This document shows, piece by piece, positions 18,240-28,199 of a stretch of DNA of 36,401 bases. The position numbers and the translations under genes were made by a program. Under the pieces are notes generated by a model. The model was not told the origin of the DNA and searched no databases. It saw only the letters and a program-made list of their open reading frames with translations. Within the stretch, counting starts at the first letter, position 1, and each line of letters opens with the position of its first letter. This stretch comes from Pseudonocardia sp. (GTDB lineage: Bacteria; Actinomycetota; Actinomycetes; Mycobacteriales; Pseudonocardiaceae): positions 1 to 36,401 of the forward strand of contig JAQSWF010000006.1 of NCBI GenBank assembly GCA_029266775.1, read 5' to 3'.

Positions 18240-19642
18240 CAGGCTCCGCTTCTCGTGTGCGGCGTCGCCCGCAGCTCGTCGAGCGACTCGCCGATCATGC
18301 CCGCGAGCAGGTCGACGTCCGGCATCGCATCGCGGTCGCCGGTGAGGCCGTAGAAGAGCCCTCCGTCGTAGGAGGTGACGCCGATCGCGAGACCCTGTCC
18401 CTGCACCAGCGGCACCACCGGGAACATCTCGATGAGGCGGGCGCCCGCCGCGTACAGGGGGACCTGCGGCCCGGGCACGTTGGTCACGACGACGTTGAAG
18501 ATCCGCTTCGAGATGCCGGTGACGGCCCGGGCGCCCAGCGCGTGCAGCGTGGGCGGCGCGTAGCCGCCGATCCGGGCCAGCGTGCCGGCGCGGACCGTGC
18601 GCCCGCCCGCGGTGTGTTCGGTCATCGCGTGCGCGACGTGCCGCAGGCGCAGCGTGGGGCTGGACTCCCCGACGGGGAGGTCGACGAGGGTCGAGCGCAC
18701 GCGACCGTCGGGTGGCCCGGAGTCCGGGCGCGTCCAGAGCGGCACGAGCGCGCGAACCCGGCTGGCCGCCGTGACCGGCTCACCGCGGGAGAGCAGCCAG
18801 CTGCGCAGCGCGCCGGTGATCACGGCCAGCACGACATCGTTGACGGTGCACCCGTGCGCGGCCCGCACCGCCCGGTAGCTCTCCAGGGGACTGCGGGCGA
18901 CGGCGAACCGGCGCTGCGTCGACACGTCGACGTTGAGCGGCGACCCGGGGGCCAGCCGTCCGCCGGGCAGCATCGCCCCGACAAGCTCGCCGACTCCGCG
19001 GACGATCCGCGACGCCTGGGCGACGGCGTCGTTCGTCGCGTGGCGCACCGCGTCGATCACCTGGCCCGGCCGCCCGACGGCCTCCGCCACCGCATCGGTG
19101 ACCAGCTGGACGTCGCTCGGTTCGGGCCGCGGCATCCAGACCCGGTCCGGGACGTCGACCGGGTGCGGGGTCGGGTCGAGCAGCACCTGGCCGATGTCGA
19201 TCGTGTTCACCCCGTCCACCATCGCCTGGTGGGTCTTGGTGATCACGGCGAACCGTCCGTCGGACAGGCCCTCCACCAGGTACAGCTCCCACAGGGGGCG
19301 GTCGTGGTCGAGCGGACGCGACATCAGGCGCGCCACCAGCTCGCTGAGCTGGAGCTCGGTGCCCGGCCGGGGCAGCGCCGAGCGGCGGACGTGGAACGCG
19401 ACGTCGAAGTCGCCGTCGTCCACCCACACCGGCCGGGCGAGGTTGCCCGGCACGCGGCGGACCCGCTGCCGGTAGCGCGGCGCCCTGACCAGCCGCCGCT
19501 CGACGGTCTCGACGAGGTGGTCGTAGTCGAAACCGCCCTCCGGGGCGCGGAAGATCGCTACCGCGCCGACGTGCATGGGCGTCCGCGGCTGCTCCAGGTA
19601 GAGGAACGACGCGTCGACGGCGGACAGCCGGGGCGGCGGCAT
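18239..19642 (-). CDS. Wax ester synthase/diacylglycerol acyltransferase (WS/DGAT) family protein
   Basis: MPPPRLSAVDASFLYLEQPRTPMHVGAVAIFRAPEGG...DRPLWELYLVEGLSDGRFAVITKTHQAMVDGVNTIDIGQVLLDP...VVVTNVPGPQVPLYAAGARLIEMFPVVPLVQGQGLAIGVTSYDG. Confidence 0.92.
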   Translation of the reverse strand: MPPPRLSAVDASFLYLEQPRTPMHVGAVAIFRAPEGGFDYDHLVETVERRLVRAPRYRQRVRRVPGNLARPVWVDDGDFDVAFHVRRSALPRPGTELQLSELVARLMSRPLDHDRPLWELYLVEGLSDGRFAVITKTHQAMVDGVNTIDIGQVLLDPTPHPVDVPDRVWMPRPEPSDVQLVTDAVAEAVGRPGQVIDAVRHATNDAVAQASRIVRGVGELVGAMLPGGRLAPGSPLNVDVSTQRRFAVARSPLESYRAVRAAHGCTVNDVVLAVITGALRSWLLSRGEPVTAASRVRALVPLWTRPDSGPPDGRVRSTLVDLPVGESSPTLRLRHVAHAMTEHTAGGRTVRAGTLARIGGYAPPTLHALGARAVTGISKRIFNVVVTNVPGPQVPLYAAGARLIEMFPVVPLVQGQGLAIGVTSYDGGLFYGLTGDRDAMPDVDLLAGMIGESLDELRATPHTRSGA

Positions 19643-19722
19643 GGGGGGATCTTAGGCTGCGCGATCGACGGATCTGCCCGGCCGGGAGCAGCGGTCGGCG
19701 GTCGGCGTGACACCCTGCGCCG

Positions 19723-20478
19723 GTGGCGTCCCGGTCTCCGAAGGACACCTTCATCACCGTCTACGGCCGCAAACCGGTGCTCGAGGCGCTCGACGACGCC
19801 GACCTCGCCGTCGACAAGGTCGTGCTGGCCGATGGCGCGCGCGGCGAGCCGGTCCGGGCCATCCTCGCCGCGGCGCGTGCCCGCGGCGTGCCGGTGCAGC
19901 GGGCGTCGGCCCACCGGGTGAAGGTGCTCGCCGGCAACGGTCGTCACGACCAGGGCGTGCTCGCCGACGTCGTCGCGCCGCGTATGCAGCCGGTCGACGA
20001 CTTCCTCGACGCCCTCGGCAACGACGCCGCCGCCGTGCTCGTGCTGGACCGCGTGACCAACCCGGCGAACGTCGGGATGGTGCTGCGCAGCGCGACCGCG
20101 GCCGGGCTCGACGGCGTCGTGCTGCCCCGGCGCGGCGTGCCGGCAATCGATCCGCTGGTCGTGAAGGCGTCCGCAGGTGTGGCGTTCCGCGCCCCGGTAC
20201 TCCGCGCGGCGACAGCCGAGGAGGGCTGCGCGGCGCTGCGCGGCGGCGGGTTCACCGTGTTCGGGCTGGACGCACGCGGCGCGTCGCTGCTCGAGGCGGC
20301 GCTGCCCCGGCGGGTCGCGCTCGTGCTCGGCAACGAGACCGACGGGCTGTCGGACGCGGTTCGGTCGGTCTGCGACGCAATGTTGGCGATTCCGATGCAG
20401 GGCGGGGTGGAGTCGCTGAACGTGGCCAGCGCCGGCGCGGTCGCGGCGTTCGAGCTCATGCGCCGCCGGGCCCGATGA
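19723..20478 (+). CDS. SpoU-type RNA methyltransferase (RlmB/TrmH family)
   Basis: VASRSPKDTFITVYGRKPVLEALDDADL...VLVLDRVTNPANVGMVLRSATAAGLDGVVLPRRG...ALVLGNETDGLSD...IPMQGGVESLNVASAGAVAAFEL. Confidence 0.92.
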   Translation: MASRSPKDTFITVYGRKPVLEALDDADLAVDKVVLADGARGEPVRAILAAARARGVPVQRASAHRVKVLAGNGRHDQGVLADVVAPRMQPVDDFLDALGNDAAAVLVLDRVTNPANVGMVLRSATAAGLDGVVLPRRGVPAIDPLVVKASAGVAFRAPVLRAATAEEGCAALRGGGFTVFGLDARGASLLEAALPRRVALVLGNETDGLSDAVRSVCDAMLAIPMQGGVESLNVASAGAVAAFELMRRRAR

Positions 20479-20522
20479 CCGCCCGCGCTGCGGAACGACG
20501 CGGCGCGGTGGACAGTGGAGCC

Positions 20523-20825
20523 ATGGGTTTGGGTGACTTCGCGAACAAGGCCAAGGACTTCGCCGACCAGCACGACGAGCAGGTCGACCAGGGCCTGGAC
20601 CGGGCCGGCGACGAGGCCGGCAAGCGCCTCGCCGGACACGAGAGCCAGGTCGACGGGCTCGTGGACAGAGGCAAGCAGTCCACGGGTGGAGGAGACACGA
20701 CCGCAGCATCGGCCGACGCGGCGCCGGGCACCCCCGCCGAGGGCGACGAGCCCGCGGGAGAGGTTCCCGGCGGCCCGCAGGTCGACGTCCCGGCCGGCCC
20801 GGGCAACGTGCCGCCCCAGGAGTAG
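20523..20825 (+). CDS. Rv0909/MT0933-type antitoxin-like small protein
   Basis: MGLGDFANKAKDFADQHDEQVDQGLDRAGDEAGKRLAGHESQVDGLVDRGKQSTGGG... followed by an acidic/Pro-rich tail. Confidence 0.65.
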   Translation: MGLGDFANKAKDFADQHDEQVDQGLDRAGDEAGKRLAGHESQVDGLVDRGKQSTGGGDTTAASADAAPGTPAEGDEPAGEVPGGPQVDVPAGPGNVPPQE

Positions 20826-20866
20826 GCGCTCGTTTGGCGGGGTCGGCGCCGGTGGAACCCGCAGGC

Positions 20867-21292
20867 ATGACCACCGACGCCGGCAACGCCGCCGCTCCCG
20901 AAGACAGGGCCACCGAGGAAGCCGCAGGAGGTCGACCGGGCCTCGAGTCGTCGGATCCGGGCTCGGCCGACTCCGCGACCACGAGCGAGCGGACCGCGGA
21001 CGGGGGAATGGAAGGTTCCGCGGATGCGGAGGGCTCGATCGACAACGAGTCTTCCGGGGTGGACGAGGCAGGAACGGACTCGGCGGCTTCGGACGAGCTC
21101 GGTACCCGTGGCGCAGACCCCGACGAATCCGGCTTCCTCGGCGGCATGCTGCGCGAGGCCATCGTCACCGGGCTGCCCGGCGAGACCGGGGCCCCGCCGG
21201 CCGAGCCGTACGCCCCGCAGGCCCAGCAGGAGGGCGACGAGCCGGTGGGCGCCGAGCCACCGCGCGGCGACAACCCTCACGGCGTCGACTGA
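20867..21292 (+). CDS. Acidic, low-complexity (probably disordered) protein
   Basis: MTTDAGNAAAPEDRATEEAAGGRPGLESSDPGSADSATTSERTADGGMEGSADAEGSIDNESSGVDEAGTDSAASDELGTRGADPDESGFLGGMLREAIVTGLPGETG... Confidence 0.55.
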   Translation: MTTDAGNAAAPEDRATEEAAGGRPGLESSDPGSADSATTSERTADGGMEGSADAEGSIDNESSGVDEAGTDSAASDELGTRGADPDESGFLGGMLREAIVTGLPGETGAPPAEPYAPQAQQEGDEPVGAEPPRGDNPHGVD

Positions 21293-21331
21293 CCCGCGCC
21301 CGGGCGCAGCCACCCGCGGTGGCGCGTCGCG

Positions 21332-21390
21332 GCGCGCATTGCGGCGCCGCGCGCGATTCGGGCGCGCGCGAGTTTTGGCGCGCGCGGTAC
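21332..21390. repeat. GCGCGC-rich intergenic repeat between convergent genes
   Basis: GCGCGCATTGCGGCGCCGCGCGCGATTCGGGCGCGCGCGAGTTTTGGCGCGCGCGG; shares ATTGCGGCGYCGCGCGCG with 2127-2144. Confidence 0.6.
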
Positions 21391-21408
21391 CGGTCAGCAG
21401 GTTCGGGA

Positions 21409-21786
21409 TCAAGCGGGCAGGGCGAGCAGGATCTCCACCTCGGCGACGGTCGTGTCCGGGTCGTCGTGCAGCACCCCGATGGCTCCCGCCGCACGCGCGC
21501 CCCGGACGTTGCGGGCGAGGTCGTCGACGACCACGCAGTCCTCCGGCTCGAGCCCGAGCAGCTCGGCCGTCCGCCGGTACACGTCGGGATCAGGCTTGCG
21601 CGCACCGACCGCGAACCCGAGCACCAGCACGTCGAACAGCTCCGCGACGGCCCCGGGCACCGAGTCTGCGTCGGACACCAGTGCCGTCGGCCGTCCCGCC
21701 GCGCGAGCCCGGCGGGGCAGGTCGAGCATCGCGACGCCGTCGGTGAGAACCCCGCCGTAGTCCATGATCAGCCCGCGTGACGCCAC
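21409..21786 (-). CDS. HAD family hydrolase (short)
   Basis: MASRGLIMDYGGVLTDGVAMLDLPRRARAAGRPTALVSDADS...LGFAVGARKPDPDVYRRTAELLGLEPEDCVVVDDLARNVRGARAAG. Confidence 0.88.
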   Translation of the reverse strand: MASRGLIMDYGGVLTDGVAMLDLPRRARAAGRPTALVSDADSVPGAVAELFDVLVLGFAVGARKPDPDVYRRTAELLGLEPEDCVVVDDLARNVRGARAAGAIGVLHDDPDTTVAEVEILLALPA

Positions 21787-21956
21787 CGCCGCAGGCTAGT
21801 GCGACGACCCCGCATCCTGCCGCGCGAGTCGGCGAGAATCGGCACACGACGCACCCCCTCGCTCGACCGCGGCCGCTCCTTCGTCAGACGTCTGGACCTC
21901 GCTGATTCGCACGCCCAGACGTACCGGCTCACGGACCAAAGACGCCGGAAACCGTC

Positions 21957-22010
21957 GACTCGCGCCCCAGATCGTAGCGACTCGCGTGCCGGTTTGTAGC
22001 GACTCGCGCG
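21957..22010. repeat. Three-unit intergenic array, 22-bp period (GTAGCGACTCGCG boxes)
   Basis: GACTCGCG at 21957, 21979, 22001; units 2 and 3 share GTAGCGACTCGCG. Confidence 0.7.
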
Positions 22011-22081
22011 GGGATCGCGCGGCAGCATCGGGGATACGGCGCCTTCAGGCGTTGCGGCGGCTGCACGAGGGGCCGCTGTCC

Positions 22082-22501
22082 CTAGACACTCGCGTCGGCT
22101 GCGGCCAGCACCGCGAGCAGCCACGCACGCACCGCCGTCTCGTGCGCGGGGTCGGGCTGCGGGAGGTCGGGCAGCGGCTGCTCGGCAGCCGCGAGACGCG
22201 CACGGCCCGCCGCGGTGCGCTGAACCCGCACGACCCGCCGGTCGGCCGGGTCGCGATCACGGCGGACGTCCCCGGCCGCCTCCAACGCGTCCAGCACCGG
22301 CGTCAGCGTCGCCGGGCTCAGTCCCAGGAGACCGGCCAGCTCGCGGTGCGACGGCGCGCCGCCAGGACCGAGGGCGCCGAGCACGTCGATCGCGGTCGGG
22401 GTGAGCCCGTGCCGCGCGGCCAGCCGACGGCGATGCCGCGCGACAGCGGCACCCGCCCGCGGGAGCAGCACCTCGAGGGGCGACACGACGCCGTCGGGCA
22501 T
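22082..22501 (-). CDS. MarR-family transcriptional regulator
   Basis: MPDGVVSPLEVLLPRAGAAVARHRRRLAARHGLTPTAIDVLGALGPGGAPSHRELAGLLGLSPATLTPVLDALEAAGDVRRDRDPADRRVVRVQRTAAG. Confidence 0.85.
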   Translation of the reverse strand: MPDGVVSPLEVLLPRAGAAVARHRRRLAARHGLTPTAIDVLGALGPGGAPSHRELAGLLGLSPATLTPVLDALEAAGDVRRDRDPADRRVVRVQRTAAGRARLAAAEQPLPDLPQPDPAHETAVRAWLLAVLAAADASV

Positions 22502-22602
22502 CGCGGCATCCTATGGCGCCGAACGGTTCGGGCACGGACGGTTCGGCGACGTCGCGTCACAATCGGCCACGACGCGACGCCGCAGCCGACGAGCCTGCTG
22601 CC

Positions 22603-23169
22603 ATGACCACCGCAGCCGCCGCGGCGCCCGCCGGCCCCGGCTCCGCGCTCTCCCCGGTCCCCCGCTCACCCGGCGTCGCAGCCGGGCCGCGCCTGCGCCT
22701 GCTGCGCTACGAGCCCGATCCGGACCACGACCCGTCCGCCTCCGCGGACATTCGGCCGGACCTTTCGTCCGACGCGAGCCCTCCCGTCGTCACCGACCTC
22801 CGCGAGACGCCGGCGCTCCGCCGGAGGGCCCTCGCCGTGCTCCGGCTGACCCTGGAGGTGCTCGACGGCAGGCGGCCGCTCACGCAGCTCGCGCCGCACC
22901 TCGACCCGTCCGCCCTGCGCTACGTGCGAGCCGCGCACGCCCAGAGCCACCCCGTTCGCATCCATTCAGCGCAGCGAGCACCCGTGCGGCACCCGTCGCG
23001 ACTGACCTCGGTCCACCTCCGCCGCGCGCGCGTCGACGCCGTCGAGGTGGCCGCCGTCTACCGGCTCGGCCCGCGGGCCCGGGCGCTGGCGGCCCGCTTC
23101 GAGGGCCCGGCCGCCGGACCGGCAGACGACGCGAGCCGGTGGCGGTGCGTCACGCTGCGGCTCCTGTGA
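22603..23169 (+). CDS. Rv3235-family protein
   Basis: MTTAAAAAPAGPGSALSPV...RRRALAVLRLTLEVLDGRRPLTQLAPHLDPSALRYVRAAHAQ...RLTSVHLRRARVDAVEVAAVYRLGPRARALAARFE...RWRCVTLRLL; convergent with secA as expected by synteny. Confidence 0.8.
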   Translation: MTTAAAAAPAGPGSALSPVPRSPGVAAGPRLRLLRYEPDPDHDPSASADIRPDLSSDASPPVVTDLRETPALRRRALAVLRLTLEVLDGRRPLTQLAPHLDPSALRYVRAAHAQSHPVRIHSAQRAPVRHPSRLTSVHLRRARVDAVEVAAVYRLGPRARALAARFEGPAAGPADDASRWRCVTLRLL

Positions 23170-23181
23170 TGAGCCAGCGGC

Positions 23182-26130
<2,949 letters not shown>

Positions 26131-26241
26131 TTCCCACTTGAGTCAGGACGCATCATGGTTGACGGTCGTGGGGCGTCGAGTCGTCAGCGCCCGTCGCGTC
26201 CAGGGTAGCGAAACCGCAACCATCGCTTGCCCGAGCGGCAG

Positions 26242-26275
26242 CGGGGTGCGCTCCGTCACGACGGAACGCACCCCG
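26242..26275 (-). terminator. Strong hairpin 3' of hpf
   Basis: CGGGGTGCGCTCCGTC-ac-GACGGAACGCACCCCG, 15 of 16 bp paired. Confidence 0.7.
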
Positions 26276-26297
26276 CAACACCCGGGCTCGCGGCGCG

Positions 26298-26999
26298 TCA
26301 CTGCGCCAGGCGGATCACCCCGTAGTCGTAGCCCTTGCGCCGGTAGACGACGGACGGCGCGCCGGTGTCGGCGTCGGCGAACAGGTAGAAGTCGTGGCCG
26401 ACGAGCTCCATGCGCGAGAGGGCCTCGTCGACGCTCATCGGGTGAGCGGTGTGGACCTTGCGGCGGACGATCTGGCCCGGGCGGTGCTCTTCGGGGTCGG
26501 CACCGTCAGCGGCCGTGGCGAGCGGGTCGTCCATGACGTCGGTGGTGGTGGCCGCCGCGCCGTCGCCGTCCGTCTCGGAAAGCCCGGGAAGATCCGGCGC
26601 GACCTCGGAGCCGTCGAGCAACATGGTCTGGCCCCCTCGGCCCACGAGGACCGTCGTGCGGCGGCCGGTGATGCGGCGGCGATCGTGGGAGCGCCGCAGA
26701 CGCGACTCGAGCTTGGCGACCGCCGCGTCGAGAGCCGAGTAGAAGTCCTGCGCACTCGCCTCAGCCCGGGCCGCGGGACCGCAACCACGGCCGGTGATCT
26801 CCACGCGTTGGCAGTTCTTCAACTGACGGCGGTTGCGTTCGTGGAAGAGCTCCACCTCCAAACCGACGATCTTGTGGTCGTACCGCTCCAACCGCTCGAC
26901 CTTCTCGGCGACGTGCACCCGGAAATGATCCGGCACCTCGACGTTCCGGCCGGTGACAACGATCTCCACTCGCACTCCTCGCTCTCTGACGACGGGCAT
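26298..26999 (-). CDS. hpf: Ribosome hibernation promotion factor, long form
   Basis: MPVVRERGVRVEIVVTGRNVEVPDHFRVHVAEKVERLERYDHKIVGLEVELFHERN...IVRRKVHTAHPMSVDEALSRMELVGHDFYLFADADTGAPSVVYRRKGYDYGVIRL. Confidence 0.95.
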   Translation of the reverse strand: MPVVRERGVRVEIVVTGRNVEVPDHFRVHVAEKVERLERYDHKIVGLEVELFHERNRRQLKNCQRVEITGRGCGPAARAEASAQDFYSALDAAVAKLESRLRRSHDRRRITGRRTTVLVGRGGQTMLLDGSEVAPDLPGLSETDGDGAAATTTDVMDDPLATAADGADPEEHRPGQIVRRKVHTAHPMSVDEALSRMELVGHDFYLFADADTGAPSVVYRRKGYDYGVIRLAQ

Positions 27000-27159
27000 C
27001 AGTGGGCGGACGCGCCGGGGACGCCCCGGCGACACGATCGGCGTTCCTCCTCTGGAAACTCGGACGCGTTCCAGGCGTTGTACGCGTCACGGTACTGGCC
27101 ATAACAGCCCGGCAACAGGTGCTGAGCTCGAGTGACCCTGATCGGGGCAAGTACGACAT

Positions 27160-27867
27160 TCAGGAGTTTTCTCGACCGCGACACGGGTACGCCTTCGCGT
27201 TTCTTCCAGACGTGGCGTCGGCGAGGACGAGGACGGCCACGACGTCTTGACGGGTGGCTCCGAGCGCGCGCCAGCAGGCGTGCACTGTCGCTCCAGTGGT
27301 GACGACGTCGTCGACGAGCAGGACCGGTGCGCCCGGCGGCGGCAGCAGGTCGCGGCGCACGCGGACCCGCCCCGCGAGGTTCGCCGCGCGCTGCACGGGG
27401 CTCAGGCCGACCGAGTCTTGCACGCCTCGCGCGAGCCGCAACGCCGGGGCAACCGACAGCTGCGCATCGCCGCGGGCCAGCTGCCGGCACAGGCGCAGCA
27501 CGTGGTCACCGCCGCGAGCGCGCGCCGCGGCCGGGCGGGACGGTGCCGGCACGAGCCACCACCACGGTTCGAGGGGCGGTGGGCGGGCCGCGACCAGGGC
27601 AGCGCCGAGGAGGCTCGCGAGCGGGACGGCCAGATCGCGCCGTCCGCGCTCCTTGTACGCCAGCAGGGCTCGGCGCAGGGGACCGCGGTACCGGCCAACG
27701 GCGAGCACCGGCGGGCCGCCGAGCAGTGTCGGCCGCAGTGGCGGGCCCAGCGATGCGGCACACGCTACGCACCAGCCGCTGCCGGGTGCGTCGCAGCCGC
27801 CGCAGCTCGTGGGCAACAGGAGGTCGAGCAGGGCGGCGCCGAGGGCGCGCAGCGCGGGGTTCTCCAT
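27160..27867 (-). CDS. comF: ComF family protein (phosphoribosyltransferase-like)
   Basis: MENPALRALGAALLDLLLPTSCGGCDAPGSGWCVACAASLG...LLAYKERGRRDLA...APVLLVDDVVTTGATVHACWRAL. Confidence 0.92.
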   Translation of the reverse strand: MENPALRALGAALLDLLLPTSCGGCDAPGSGWCVACAASLGPPLRPTLLGGPPVLAVGRYRGPLRRALLAYKERGRRDLAVPLASLLGAALVAARPPPLEPWWWLVPAPSRPAAARARGGDHVLRLCRQLARGDAQLSVAPALRLARGVQDSVGLSPVQRAANLAGRVRVRRDLLPPPGAPVLLVDDVVTTGATVHACWRALGATRQDVVAVLVLADATSGRNAKAYPCRGRENS

Positions 27868-28104
27868 GCGGTCAGCGTGCCCGCATACCCCGACCGCGCC
27901 CGCCCCTCGACCCTTCCGCGCCCCGAGTTGTCCACAGGCGCCGGGCTGGTCGCGGAGGTGTCCATTCGTGCGCGGTGAGTCGGGCCGTTTCCGTGCTGCG
28001 AGGTGCGCATATCACCGATGCGAGTTGTCGGCTTTTTGTAGAGGGAGGTGCGCCCGCCGCGGTCACAATGTGCACGACGTGATCTCGGCGTGCCCCGGTC
28101 GACG

Positions 28105-28175
28105 ACTCGCCGTGCACAGGTGCACAACTCGCCGTGCACAGGTGCACAACTCGCCGTGAATGCACAACTCGCCGT
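28105..28175. repeat. Intergenic tandem repeat, unit ACTCGCCGTGCACAGGTGCACA (22 bp)
   Basis: ACTCGCCGT at 28105, 28127, 28149 (22-bp steps) and 28167. Confidence 0.8.
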
Positions 28176-28199
28176 ACCGAGATGGAGAACTCGGACCAA

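Noticed and set aside
28105-28175. CRISPR array candidate
   Set aside because: 22-bp tandem units without unique spacers.
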